From: Calothrix sp. MO_192.B10
GTDB lineage: Bacteria; Cyanobacteriota; Cyanobacteriia; Cyanobacteriales; Nostocaceae
Length of the DNA stretch: 40,621 bases
Direction: 5' to 3'
Assembly (NCBI GenBank): GCA_030065055.1
Contig: JASJDS010000065.1
Location: forward strand, 1-40,621
The translations under genes and the position numbers were made by a program. Below are positions 1 through 8,916 of the stretch, piece by piece; position 1 is the first letter of the stretch; each line of letters opens with the position of its first letter. The notes under the pieces were generated by a model. That model ran no database searches and had not been told where the DNA came from. It saw only the letters and a program-made list of their open reading frames with translations.

Positions 1-112
1 CGTCTCGGGTTTCATCCCCTGTCTGAAGCACGAAACACCCAACTGTGTTGCTCTTTCTCAGGGGCTTTCACCCTCTCGTTACATTCTGGTAATGCAGTGG
101 AATTCAAAAATT
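1..112. other. left-edge stretch, no supported gene
   Basis: Two forward frames stay open from the left edge to about 190, but neither translation resembles a family I recognise. It may be the end of a gene cut by the window edge or simply spacer. Confidence 0.3.
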
Positions 113-279
113 ATGTTGGGTTACGCTACGCTCCACCCAACCTACAGCCTGACTCCCCAACAGTTAATTCAAGAAATAATAAATCCTGAATAAATAAAAT
201 GAATGAAGTGAAAAATAAAACCTCACCCCGCCCTATCGGGCACCCCTCTCCTTATTAAGGAGAGGGGATGGGGGTGAGG
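113..279. repeat. two palindromic spacer repeats
   Basis: At 113-146 TGTTGGGT faces ACCCAACC around a short CTACGCTC-rich loop, a dispersed cyanobacterial repeat seen again at 16957-17037. At 222-279 ACCTCACCCC is paired with GGGGTGAGGT, and an inner CCCCTCTCC/GGAGAGGGG hairpin lies inside it. A partial copy of this second repeat recurs near 28804-28833. Both are non-coding repeats of the intergenic kind. Confidence 0.7.
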
Positions 280-327
280 TAATATTATTTTGTTCTATAA
301 ACAAACAAAACATACATCAAAATATAT

Positions 328-759
328 ATGAATACTCAATTAACACCTAGCGAAATCCAAGCTACCCAACAACTTTTACAAAATAACGAATCTGCACAAA
401 AAGCCCTTTCTATCCTCACCCAAAATAACGGTGATTTAGAAACAAGCTTTGATGAGCTTTGGCAAGAAAAATTTGGCAGACAAGATTATGGTAAAGGCAA
501 ATCTTTGTTACAACTAACCCTCAACGAAATCCGCACCGATATCTGTGGTAAAGAAGGTTTAAGTTCCCAATTCAAAGAATATACCAAAAACCCCGGCAGC
601 GCACCCTTACTCACAGGTTTAATCGTCTCACTGTGTACCCTGACAGCCTTACCAATCGATCCTGCGATCGCAACTATTATCGTGTTGTATATTTTAAAAA
701 TAGGGCTAAATGTTTTATGTAAATATACTGAGCCAGAAACTGAAGTAGAACAGAAATAA
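328..759 (+). CDS. small hypothetical membrane-associated protein
   Basis: This 143-residue protein is not from a family I can name. The N-terminal 80 residues are polar and rich in Gln, Asn and Glu, with a helical look that could be a UBA-like or CARD-like fold, but this is only an impression. Residues about 93-130 form a hydrophobic stretch with two segments (around LLTGLIVSLCTLTAL and AIATIIVLYILKIGL) that would suit a membrane hairpin or a buried helical pair. The C-terminus is acidic. The ATG at 328 follows an A-rich leader without a clear Shine-Dalgarno sequence, which is common in cyanobacteria. The next gene starts 53 bases downstream on the same strand, so co-transcription is possible. 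I do not assign a function. Confidence 0.75.
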   Translation: MNTQLTPSEIQATQQLLQNNESAQKALSILTQNNGDLETSFDELWQEKFGRQDYGKGKSLLQLTLNEIRTDICGKEGLSSQFKEYTKNPGSAPLLTGLIVSLCTLTALPIDPAIATIIVLYILKIGLNVLCKYTEPETEVEQK

Positions 760-812
760 ATCTGAAAATTTTTCTATGGACGAAAATAATTACTACCAGA
801 TATCCCGAAAAA

Positions 813-1403
813 ATGATGAATGCACCTCCTGTCACCTTACCTAATAACCTAGAATTAACAATCGACCTCAGCGACGAACAATTTTGGCAATTGTGTCAAA
901 ACAACCGCGACTGGAAGTTTGAACGCACAGCATCAGGGGAATTAATTATAATGGCACCAACTGGAGGAGAAACTAGCAACCGTAATATTGAAATAGCCTA
1001 TCAAGTTCAAGGCTGGAGTCGTCAAAATAACCTTGGAAAAGCCTTTGACTCTAGTGGTGGTTTTAAACTTCCTAATGGTGCAAATCGCTCCCCTGATGCT
1101 TCTTGGATTACCATTGAACGGTGGGAAGCCTTAACCCAAGAACAAAGACGGAAATTTTTACCCCTGTGTCCTGATTTTGTGGTGGAATTGTGTTCTCCCA
1201 GTGATTCCCTAGGGAAAACTCAGGAAAAAATGCGGGAATATATTGCTAATGGTACTCGTTTGGGTTGGTTGATTGATCCAAAAACAAAGCGCGTAGAAAT
1301 TTATCGTCCTGGTAGAGATGTGGAAGTTTTAGATAATCCCGCAACTCTATCAGGAGAAAATATATTACCCGGATTTGTTTTAGATTTAAGTACAATTATG
1401 TAG
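813..1403 (+). CDS. Uma2 family (DUF820) putative endonuclease
   Basis: This 196-residue protein belongs to the Uma2/DUF820 family, which is greatly expanded in filamentous cyanobacteria and has a PD-(D/E)xK nuclease-like fold; its biological role is not settled. Visible hallmarks are the N-terminal LTIDLSDEQFWQLCQNN segment, SPDASW near residue 94 (the acidic metal-site region), then CPDFVVELCSPSDS around 119-132, followed by KTQEKMREYIANG and a GWLIDPKTKRVEIYRPG core. The spacing of D, E and downstream K fits the nuclease fold. Length is normal and the gene looks intact. ATG at 813 is followed at once by a second ATG at 816, so the start is uncertain by one codon. It follows the preceding hypothetical gene on the same strand. 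Confidence 0.9.
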   Translation: MMNAPPVTLPNNLELTIDLSDEQFWQLCQNNRDWKFERTASGELIIMAPTGGETSNRNIEIAYQVQGWSRQNNLGKAFDSSGGFKLPNGANRSPDASWITIERWEALTQEQRRKFLPLCPDFVVELCSPSDSLGKTQEKMREYIANGTRLGWLIDPKTKRVEIYRPGRDVEVLDNPATLSGENILPGFVLDLSTIM

Positions 1404-1457
1404 TACCTCAACCTAACAAAAACCTACTTGCTGTTGGGTTTCACTTCGTTCAACCTA

Positions 1458-1690
1458 ACAACTTGCACCAATTCCAAGAACAGGAGGCAGAGCCTCCTTC
1501 CCCTAGTTACCAGGCTGAACCTGATAACTAGAATATAGAGCCTCTGGCTCTTGCCCTTGAATGGTGCAAGTTATCAGTTTCAAAGCACTCTCATTGCTTA
1601 CCCAGTCTGATTTATCAGACTTTGTCTTTGAGCCTCGGAATTGATTCCGAGGCGGACATTTGGGCTAGTTGAGAATGGTGCAAGTTATGA
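1458..1690. mobile_element. composite MITE-like element, three copies of one terminal repeat
   Basis: AACTTGCACCA at 1460-1470 is inverted relative to TGGTGCAAGTTAT at 1562-1574 and again at 1676-1688, so two non-coding units of about 115 bp share a middle end. The inside holds palindromes such as GCCTCGGAATTGATTCCGAGGC-type arms near 1633-1654. The ends resemble those of the element at 15273-15383 (ATCTTGCAC/GTGCAAGAT). No transposase is present. The whole 1404-1797 spacer is repeat-derived and I see no gene in it. Confidence 0.55.
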
Positions 1691-1714
1691 GTTCAAATGT
1701 TTAAATTTGCAGTG

Positions 1715-1757
1715 CGGGCATCTTGCCCGTTTTATATAAAGGGAGCAAGATGCTCCC
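1715..1757. repeat. paired hairpins downstream of pyrC
   Basis: CGGGCA/TGCCCG at 1715-1729 and GGGAGCA/TGCTCCC at 1741-1757 are two short perfect hairpins separated by a TTTTATATAAA spacer. They lie about 40 bases beyond the pyrC stop codon and could end its leftward transcript, but the same motifs also occur as dispersed repeats (for example around 12322-12378), so a terminator role is only a guess. Confidence 0.45.
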
Positions 1758-1797
1758 ACTACGATAATTTTGTGAAAAATTGGGATACTCTAATAAT

Positions 1798-3120
1798 CTA
1801 ACCTCCAAACTCCAAAGCTCTTCCTCGCACCTCTGTATTTACCTTGCCATTGGCGTATACTACTTGACCACCAACAATGGTATACACAGGCCAGCCAGTG
1901 AACTCCCAACCTTCAAAGGGACTCCACCCACACTTAGTTAATAACTCCTGGCGTAACACCGGACGGTAGGTATTTAAATCTACCAAGACTAAATCAGCAT
2001 CATAACCAGGGGCGATCGCTCCTTTATTAGGAATACCATATGCCTTGGCAGGGGCTGTAGACATCCAATTCACCACTTGAGCCACGGTACAACGTCCCTC
2101 CATAGCTGTGGTTAACATTAGGGGTAGGGAGGTTTCCACACCGGGCATTCCTGAGGGGGTTTTGGGGTATTCCTGGGCTTTTTCCTCTAGGGTATGGGGT
2201 GCATGGTCTGTAGCAATAAAATCAATTACCCCATCCAGCAAAGCTTGCCAGAGCACTTGATTATCATGGGGCGATCGCAAGGGGGGATTCATCTGCGCCA
2301 AGGTGCCCATTTTTTCATAGGCGCTGCTATTTAAGAATAAATGTTGGGGTGTTACTTCTGCTGTCACCCAACTGGGTTTATCTTGACGCAATAGCTCTGC
2401 TTCATCTGCTGTGGACATATGCAGAATATGCAGGCGACGCTGATATTTTTTAGACAGCTTTAATGCTAACTGGGTTGCTAACAGGGCAGCTTGATTGTCT
2501 TGAATTTGGGAATGAACGGCAGGATCGTGAATGTCGGCAAATTCCTGTCGTCGTTGATTGATTCTAGCTTGGTCTTCGGCGTGAACGGCAATTAACCGCT
2601 TCCCTTGGGAAAATATAGATTCTAAAATTTCTGGGTTATCTATTAGTAGTCCCCCCCGCATGGAACCCATGAAAATTTTAATCCCTGGGGTGGGGTTAAC
2701 TGCTAGCAATTCTTCCGTATTATCCCCCGACGCGCCAATAAAAAAGCCATAGTTAACCAAACACTTATTTTGGGCGCGTTGTAGTTTATCATCCAAAGCC
2801 CCTTGGTTAATGGTCAGGGGACGGGTATTGGGCATTTCCAGAAAAGAAGTTACTCCTCCTTTAGCACAAGCACAGGTAGCTGTAAACAAATCCTCCTTAT
2901 GTTCCAAACCCGGTTCTCGGAAGTGTACCTGGGGATCTATTACCCCTGGCAACAAAGTTAACCCGGTTGCGTCAATTTCTGTAACTGGTGTTGTTGTAGA
3001 GATATTTGCGGCAACTTCAACAATTGAGCGATCGCTCGTTAACACATCTCCAACCATGAATTCACCATTGGGTAAGACAATGCGAGCGTGACGAATTAGC
3101 AAACTATTAGGCAATGACAT
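1798..3120 (-). CDS. pyrC: dihydroorotase (QxH variant)
   Basis: Dihydroorotase catalyses the reversible cyclisation of N-carbamoyl-aspartate to dihydroorotate in pyrimidine synthesis, in the cytoplasm. The 440 residues show the amidohydrolase barrel ligands in order: DPQVHFREPG at 62-71, the carbamylated-lysine motif GIKIFMGS with K148, His180 in AVHAEDQ, LHILHMS with H231/H234, and ATDHAPHT with D304. The first ligand position, normally His in the HxH motif, is Gln64. I recall the same QVHFREPG form in Bacteroidetes-type dihydroorotases, so it may mark a subfamily rather than an inactive enzyme. Length and start (ATG read leftwards from 3120) are normal. The gene stands alone, transcribed away from signal peptidase I. 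Confidence 0.9.
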   Translation of the reverse strand: MSLPNSLLIRHARIVLPNGEFMVGDVLTSDRSIVEVAANISTTTPVTEIDATGLTLLPGVIDPQVHFREPGLEHKEDLFTATCACAKGGVTSFLEMPNTRPLTINQGALDDKLQRAQNKCLVNYGFFIGASGDNTEELLAVNPTPGIKIFMGSMRGGLLIDNPEILESIFSQGKRLIAVHAEDQARINQRRQEFADIHDPAVHSQIQDNQAALLATQLALKLSKKYQRRLHILHMSTADEAELLRQDKPSWVTAEVTPQHLFLNSSAYEKMGTLAQMNPPLRSPHDNQVLWQALLDGVIDFIATDHAPHTLEEKAQEYPKTPSGMPGVETSLPLMLTTAMEGRCTVAQVVNWMSTAPAKAYGIPNKGAIAPGYDADLVLVDLNTYRPVLRQELLTKCGWSPFEGWEFTGWPVYTIVGGQVVYANGKVNTEVRGRALEFGG

Positions 3121-3560
3121 GGGTTTAAAACTTTACAGACAACAGCCTGACTTAATCAATAACTATGCTTATAGGTTAAACTTGGTTGCATAGGCAGCAG
3201 TCAATTTTTGCGGCTACTGACAAAAAACTTTATTTTCTTTCATTCATAGCGAGGGGATTTAATTCTTTATTACTTATTACTTCCCCTTGTGGGGTGCTTT
3301 CAATAACCCAGATATGAAATAAAGATATCTAGGAAGATAATACCAATTTGAACACAAAATGGGACAGATGGATTTGTAGAACTTAGGCACACACGGTAAT
3401 TCTCAATCTACAATCTAAAATCTAAAATCCAAAATGGTATAAGCGATCGCCCTATGCCTGATAAAATCAGTTGGCAAGGTTAAGATCAATAGATATGGTA
3501 CCCCCACTGGGGTCAGTTCAGTTAAATACCTGTATACTGTGCCTTTAATTGACTATTTTC
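3121..3560. other. divergent spacer between pyrC and lepB
   Basis: No gene is visible. A short tandem repeat of the form ATCTAAA/ATCCAAA runs at about 3404-3436. A TATACT at 3532-3537 about 24 bases before the lepB ATG could be a -10 element, but no convincing -35 box accompanies it. The pyrC promoter must also lie here. Confidence 0.35.
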
Positions 3561-4211
3561 ATGCAAAACCAAGTGTCTGATAATAATAACTCTAGCCCAC
3601 AACCGAATAATTCCTGGATGGGAGAACTCGTTAGAACCATTGGGTTAAGTATCATACTCGCCCTCGGAATTCGTACATTTGTTGCCGAAGCCAGGTGGAT
3701 TCCTTCTGGCTCTATGGAACCGACTTTACATGGAACCCCTAACCAGTGGGAAGCAGACAAAATTATTGTTGATAAACTCAGTTACAACTTTACTAAACCA
3801 AAACGGGGAGATATTGTAGTATTTTCACCCACAGAAGAGTTACAAAAAGAACAATATCAAGATGCTTTTATTAAGAGGATTATTGGTTTGCCTGGAGAAA
3901 AGGTAGAACTCAAACAAGGCAGAGTTTACATCAATAATAAGCCGTTACCAGAAAAAAAATATCTTGCATCTCCCCAAAAAACCTCAGTGGAGGTATGCAC
4001 ATCCGGACAGCAACCACCCTTCCTTTCACAATCCCAAACCATTCCCCCCGGCTCATACTTAGTGCTAGGAGATAACCGTGGTAGTAGCTATGATAGTCGC
4101 TGCTGGGGAGTAGTCCCCCGTGAGAATATTATTGGTCGTGCCATACTGCGTTTCTGGCCTTTAAATAATATTGGTGGGATTGATAAATCACCAGTATATC
4201 CAAAAAAATAG
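3561..4211 (+). CDS. lepB: signal peptidase I
   Basis: Type I signal peptidase removes signal peptides from proteins exported through Sec or Tat and acts on the trans side of the cytoplasmic or thylakoid membrane. A polar N-terminal tail is followed by one membrane anchor at about residues 24-42, then the nucleophile Ser51 in IPSGSMEPTL, the general-base Lys105 in AFIKRIIGLPGEKVE, and the late box GDNRGSSYDSRCWG. These are the S/K dyad and boxes B-E of the S26A family. At 216 residues it is a usual cyanobacterial size. The frame can be extended by four codons to a TTG at 3549, but the ATG at 3561 is the more credible start. No Shine-Dalgarno sequence is obvious. Confidence 0.93.
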   Translation: MQNQVSDNNNSSPQPNNSWMGELVRTIGLSIILALGIRTFVAEARWIPSGSMEPTLHGTPNQWEADKIIVDKLSYNFTKPKRGDIVVFSPTEELQKEQYQDAFIKRIIGLPGEKVELKQGRVYINNKPLPEKKYLASPQKTSVEVCTSGQQPPFLSQSQTIPPGSYLVLGDNRGSSYDSRCWGVVPRENIIGRAILRFWPLNNIGGIDKSPVYPKK

Positions 4212-4361
4212 GTAGATTAAGTAACTTGGAACAGCAGATATGAGCTTGCATACTCCAAGTATCAAAACTTATCTTTAATATTTGGATCGAGTCGATGAAA
4301 ATATCAGGGAACACCAAAAAATAAATTCTCCAATTTCACCGACTTGAACTACTTACTTTAT

Positions 4362-4401
4362 CCCTCTGCTGAGAGCTTCCTTGCATTCCGAGGGTTTTTT
4401 T
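4362..4401 (+). terminator. possible terminator after lepB
   Basis: CCCTC at 4362-4366 can pair with GAGGG at 4390-4394, directly followed by seven T residues (4395-4401). The stem is short and the loop long (23 bases), and it sits only 20 bases before the MOSC gene, so it is weak. Confidence 0.3.
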
Positions 4402-4421
4402 GATTTGTCAGTCCCCAATTG

Positions 4422-5204
4422 ATGCCTTACCTAGCCAAAATCATCCTCTACCCAATTAAATCATTGGATGGGGTAGAAGTATCTCAAACCCAAGTTCTTC
4501 CTAGTGGTGCATTAAAATGCGATCGCCAGTTTGCCCTTTTTGATCCCCAAAATAAGTTTATCAATGGTAAGCGTAATCCAAAAATTCATTTAATACGCTC
4601 CTATTTCCACCTAGACGAGCAAACTGTCTCCTTACAAATTCCAGGCAATCCAATTGCAAACACTTTTCATCTACATCTAGATAGGAAAGCCTTAACAGAG
4701 GTTTTCAGCGATTTTTTGGGGTTGACAGTGCGAGTAGGGAATAATAATGTGATGGGATTTCCTGATGATACCAAATCACCAGGACCCACAATTATTAGCA
4801 CTGCCACTTTGGCAGAAGTCGCTTCTTGGTTCCCTGGGGTGAGCATAGAACAGATGCGTCGTCGCATACGTGCCAATTTAGAGATTGACGGCGTGCCAGC
4901 ATTTTGGGAAGATAGATTATTCACAGAAACTGGAGACACCTTATCTTTTCGCATTGGAGATGTGCTGTTTTTGGGAATTAATCCCTGCCAGCGTTGTATA
5001 GTACCAACCAGAAACCCCGACACAGGTAAAGCTGACAATTATTTTCAACAAATATTCGTTTCCCAACGCCAAAAAACTCTACCTCCCTGGGTGAATCAAT
5101 CTCGCTTCAATCATTTTTATCAGCTGAGTGTAAATACTAGAATATCCCCATTGACAACATCCCATGTCTTATCAACTGGAGATAGGGTTGAGATAATTAT
5201 TTAA
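4422..5204 (+). CDS. MOSC domain-containing protein
   Basis: This protein of 260 residues has the N-terminal MOSC beta-barrel region (YLAKIILYPIKSLDGVEV at the start, then LKCDRQFALFD) followed by the MOSC domain. The domain is shown by EQMRRRIRANLEIDG near residue 145 and by NPCQRCIVPTRNPDTG near residue 190, which carries the conserved Cys of the family. Relatives include the molybdenum-cofactor sulfurase C-terminal domain and YcbX/mARC-type proteins that handle sulfur or reduce N-hydroxylated compounds with molybdenum cofactor; the substrate here cannot be told. A TTG precedes the ATG at 4422 in frame; I take the ATG. It is probably a single-gene unit. Confidence 0.88.
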   Translation: MPYLAKIILYPIKSLDGVEVSQTQVLPSGALKCDRQFALFDPQNKFINGKRNPKIHLIRSYFHLDEQTVSLQIPGNPIANTFHLHLDRKALTEVFSDFLGLTVRVGNNNVMGFPDDTKSPGPTIISTATLAEVASWFPGVSIEQMRRRIRANLEIDGVPAFWEDRLFTETGDTLSFRIGDVLFLGINPCQRCIVPTRNPDTGKADNYFQQIFVSQRQKTLPPWVNQSRFNHFYQLSVNTRISPLTTSHVLSTGDRVEIII

Positions 5205-5824
5205 GGGAAAATAACGAAGAAGTTATTAGTCAAAAATGTTAAATTTTCAATTAATTCCACAGATAAATCTGGGAAGTACTGATGCGCTGCTTTGCCCTTT
5301 GTATGTGGCATTAAAGAATTAGCGATTGCCAGTCAAGAAAATAATTCTATTGTCTTTCAAAGATAAAAATATATGTTTATTAATAACATCAAAAATCAGT
5401 ATTAATATGAGGCATGCAAGATATCAGTTGTTGAATCACAACCTAAACACCTGACTAACTTTCTCAATATACATATGAAATATCATAGAAAATCATAATA
5501 TGTATTGAACTGAGGCGTTAATATCTCTTGACATAACTAATATAAAATTTGATACAAGTATATCATTGTATAATAAATAAGCCTCTTGTAAAAATATAAT
5601 TTTGCAAGGGGGGAAATAGAAAAGGTTTGAGGTAAAAATATTTTCCCTTGGTACCTGAGTATTTTCCCTGACTTATGCAATCAATTAAATGTGCAGCTGA
5701 AAGTATCTCTATTTGCTTAATTAATCATGTATTTATATTTAATGTCGCTAGCAAAAACAGAAAAACATCAGCTTGAGAATATATAGAGAAATGATAATAA
5801 TATCTACCCCATAGTAAACCCAGT
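5205..5824. other. AT-rich spacer without a gene
   Basis: Six hundred bases of very AT-rich DNA with no credible reading frame. One hairpin is seen at 5584-5607 (CTTGTAAAA paired with TTTTGCAAG, one G-U pair). The promoter of the downstream GGDEF-EAL gene should lie in the right half, but no box stands out. Confidence 0.4.
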
Positions 5825-7645
5825 ATGAATCAAATTCAACCAGATATTTTAGTGATTGATGATAAACCAGATAACCTGCGAGTATTATTTTCACTTCTAC
5901 ATCGCCATGATTATAATGTCCGTGAAGCTTTGAACTGGCAAACGACGGTAGATATGTGTAAAACTAAATTGCCAGATTTGATTTTACTAGATATTATGAT
6001 GCCGGATATAGATGGCTATGAAATTTGTCATCAATTAAAAAAATGGCAGCTGACTGCTGATATACCCATAATTTTCATCAGCGCATTAAATGATGTTTTT
6101 GATAAAGTCAAAGCATTTAATAGTGGATGTGTAGACTATATAAGTAAGCCTTTTGCCTTTGAAGAAGTTCTAGCGAGGATAAATAATCACCTAGAATTGA
6201 GAAGGGCAAAAATGGAAATCTTACAACTCAATACTGAATTAGAAAATAGAGTCAAAAAACGTACTCAAGACCTAGAAAATGCACTGAAAGAACTACAAAA
6301 TTCGGTCAATATTCGTCAGGAGTTACAAACAAAGTTACTAAATATAGTACTTCATGACTCTCTTACGGGTTTACCTAACCGAGTGTTATTTATTAGAAAA
6401 TTAGAAAAAGCGCTACAGCAAGCCAAGGAAGAATCTAGTTATAAATTTGCCGTTTTATTTTTAGATTGCGATCGCTTCAAGGTGATCAACGATTCTCTAG
6501 GTCATTTGGTAGGAGATGAATTACTAGTAGCGATCGCCCGACGTTTGCAAGCATCTCTAAGTCCATTTGATACTTTATCTAGATTAGGTGGAGATGAATT
6601 TGGCATTATTTTAGAAAATATTACAGATATTAATTCAGCTATTATTCTTGCTGAAGAAATATTACAAAAATTATCGATAGCTTTTAAATTATCTAGATAT
6701 GAAGTATTCATGAATGCCAGTATTGGTATTAATTGGGGCAGTCGCGATTACGAAAAGCCAGAATATTTGTTACGAGATGCAGATACGGCAATGTATCGAG
6801 CCAAAGCTCTAGGAAGGGCAAGGTATCATGTATTCGATCCAATCATGTATCAAGAGGCAATTAAACTTTTACAATTAGAAAATGACTTGAGAAGGGCTGT
6901 AGAACGGCAAGAATTTTTAGTTTTTTATCAGCCTATAGTTTCCTTGAGTACAGGTAAAATTACTGCGCTTGAGGCATTAGTGCGTTGGCAACATCCTACT
7001 CGGGGTTTAGTATCTCCCATAGAATTTATCCCTGCATCTGAGGAAATTGGTTTAATCAATCAAATTAATCTTTGGGTTTTGCAAACAGCTTGTGAAACTA
7101 TTTCTACTTGGTACGAACAAAAATTACTTGATGATTCTTTATGTATTAGTGTCAACCTCAGTGCTCGTCTATTTTCTCAAAGAGATTTAATTTCACAAAT
7201 AGATTCAATTATTGAACAGACAAAAATTAATCCTATATATTTGAAAATAGAAATTACAGAAAGTGTAATTATGGGAAATAGTATAGCGATTAAAAATATT
7301 TTGTATCAATTAAAAGAGCGTAAAATTAATTTAATTATGGATGATTTTGGTACGGGATATTCTTCCTTAAGTTACCTACATAGCTTTCCTTTTAATTCTC
7401 TAAAGATTGATAAAACTTTTGTCAAAAGAATGCAAGAGAATCAGGAAAATATGGGTTTAGTACCTGCCATGATTGGGATTGCTCATTCTATGGGGATGAC
7501 CGCGATCGCAGAAGGGGTAGAAACCCCCGAACAGTTGGCTCAACTGAGAAATTTAAATTGTGATTATGCCCAGGGATATCTATTTTCTCGTCCCTTACCC
7601 CAGGAATTAATCATAGATTTAATCTCTTCTTCTCCTCAATGGTAA
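5825..7645 (+). CDS. response regulator with GGDEF and EAL domains
   Basis: This 606-residue cytoplasmic signalling protein is predicted to make and/or degrade cyclic di-GMP. A receiver domain (1-120) has the acidic pair VIDDK, phospho-acceptor Asp56 in LLDIMMPDIDGYE and a late Lys in SKPF. A helical linker with coiled-coil character follows (125-172), then a GGDEF domain with intact RLGGDEFG (G255-F259) and an EAL domain with EAL at 383-385. The EAL metal and catalytic motifs are kept: SVNLSARLF, EITESVIM, MDDFGTGYSSL, KIDKTF, AIAEGVETPEQ and QGYLFSRPL. The inhibitory RxxD site ahead of GGDEF reads S-P-F-D, so product inhibition is probably lost. No partner histidine kinase is next to it. 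The stop codon lies in a short direct duplication (CAATGGTAACTTT, twice). Confidence 0.93.
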   Translation: MNQIQPDILVIDDKPDNLRVLFSLLHRHDYNVREALNWQTTVDMCKTKLPDLILLDIMMPDIDGYEICHQLKKWQLTADIPIIFISALNDVFDKVKAFNSGCVDYISKPFAFEEVLARINNHLELRRAKMEILQLNTELENRVKKRTQDLENALKELQNSVNIRQELQTKLLNIVLHDSLTGLPNRVLFIRKLEKALQQAKEESSYKFAVLFLDCDRFKVINDSLGHLVGDELLVAIARRLQASLSPFDTLSRLGGDEFGIILENITDINSAIILAEEILQKLSIAFKLSRYEVFMNASIGINWGSRDYEKPEYLLRDADTAMYRAKALGRARYHVFDPIMYQEAIKLLQLENDLRRAVERQEFLVFYQPIVSLSTGKITALEALVRWQHPTRGLVSPIEFIPASEEIGLINQINLWVLQTACETISTWYEQKLLDDSLCISVNLSARLFSQRDLISQIDSIIEQTKINPIYLKIEITESVIMGNSIAIKNILYQLKERKINLIMDDFGTGYSSLSYLHSFPFNSLKIDKTFVKRMQENQENMGLVPAMIGIAHSMGMTAIAEGVETPEQLAQLRNLNCDYAQGYLFSRPLPQELIIDLISSSPQW

Positions 7646-7945
7646 CTTTTCAATGGTAACTTTCAATTAGGGTGAATATAGCACTACTCTTAAAGCCTAA
7701 GACAATTTGATTGGTTTACCAGGTGAACGAAAAAATGTGTGAGAGAGCCAAAATACTTATTATTTGGCCACAGTCTTTTTCGCTCACCCTAGTTTACCTC
7801 CCCATACTTGTCGGTTAAGGGGGAAAAGTGGAGGGAAGAGGTAGAACAAACAACCTTTAACCCTTACCCTTTAACCCTTACCTTTTAACCTTTTCCCCAA
7901 ACCAAGTTCACCAACTCAAAATGCTTAACCGAGTAGTATTGACAC
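7646..7945. other. convergent spacer with heptamer repeats
   Basis: Three hundred bases between the converging GGDEF-EAL and GST-like genes. A tandem repeat of (CCCTTA/CCTTTAA)-type units runs at about 7852-7892. No gene or clear terminator was seen. Confidence 0.35.
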
Positions 7946-8602
7946 TTATGTTCCCGTAGAGATTGGGAAGTCATAGGAGACTAAATTCTCATCATTTATT
8001 CTGATATGACTGGGCTGATTTTTAACCCTTTCTATCCATTTTTGAATGGCTGGGAACTTGTGTAAATCAAATCCACCCTCATGAGCCACATGGGTGTAAG
8101 CAAACAAACTAATATCAGCGATGGTATAACGCTCATCTACAAAAAATAGATGATTTTGTAAATGGTTCTCCATTACCGTCAATGCTGCATATCCGGGTTC
8201 CCGTTGCTGTTCTATTAATTGACGGTATTCCTCTGGTTTACCCAGAATAGATATCCAATAACGGGATTTAGCAATAAAAGGTTCGTGGCTGTACTGCTCA
8301 AAGAATAGCCACTGTAGAACCTGTGCCCGGAAAAAGCGATCGTATGGTAAAAATTCCGTTCCTTCACTCAAATAAACTAGTATGGCATTTGACTCAGATA
8401 AATATTTTCCAGAATCAATTTCCAACAAGGGAATTTTACCGACGGGATTTTTATTTAAGAATTCTGGAGTGCGAGTCTCTCCCTTTAAGATATTCATCTC
8501 TATTCTCTCAAAAGGCATACCAATTTGTGTCAGCAAAAGACGTATCTTATAGCCATTACCAGACGGTAAAAAATCATACAGGCGCAGCGTTTTCATGTCC
8601 AT
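7946..8602 (-). CDS. glutathione S-transferase family protein
   Basis: This 218-residue protein has the two-domain cytosolic GST layout. The thioredoxin-like N-terminal half (about 3-80) carries LRLYDFLPSGNGYKIRLLL, the cis-proline region GKIPLLEID near residues 54-62 and the glutathione gamma-glutamyl contact ESNAILVYL near 69-77. The C-terminal helical half has YTIADISLFAYTHVAHEGGF, matching the family N-capping box and hydrophobic staple (TxADxxL). Such proteins conjugate or reduce electrophiles with glutathione. The substrate is not predictable. The start is ATG at 8602 or two codons later at 8596. It lies alone, convergent with the GGDEF-EAL gene. Confidence 0.88.
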   Translation of the reverse strand: MDMKTLRLYDFLPSGNGYKIRLLLTQIGMPFERIEMNILKGETRTPEFLNKNPVGKIPLLEIDSGKYLSESNAILVYLSEGTEFLPYDRFFRAQVLQWLFFEQYSHEPFIAKSRYWISILGKPEEYRQLIEQQREPGYAALTVMENHLQNHLFFVDERYTIADISLFAYTHVAHEGGFDLHKFPAIQKWIERVKNQPSHIRINDENLVSYDFPISTGT

Positions 8603-8916
8603 ATTTTTGGAGATGAAGTTTGTGAGTATTTATGATGAATTAAAATACAATATATCTTCCCAAAAACAAATAAATAACCAAAAAATTTTAGAAATATATT
8701 ATTGGGATCAAGACAATAATTCTCTATAAACACAAAATGTTCAATGTATTATTTATTGCATACATTTATCATTTTAAATTAAAGCTTTAAATATATTGTT
8801 CCCCTAAAAAACAATCTAAATTATTCATGTGGACTTAATTATACAATGATGAGATTATTATCAAATAAGCAGCAAAATAGTTGGAGTATAGACCGTAAAG
8901 TATTCGATATTACTAG
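8603..8916. other. AT-rich spacer upstream of the GST-like gene
   Basis: About 310 bases of AT-rich sequence between two leftward genes. I see no further gene; it should hold the promoter of the GST-like gene. Confidence 0.35.

Noticed and set aside
1-190. Possible C-terminal end of a gene entering from the left, or group II intron/IS remnant
   Set aside because: Two frames are open, but no family motif could be recognised. I could not support a call.
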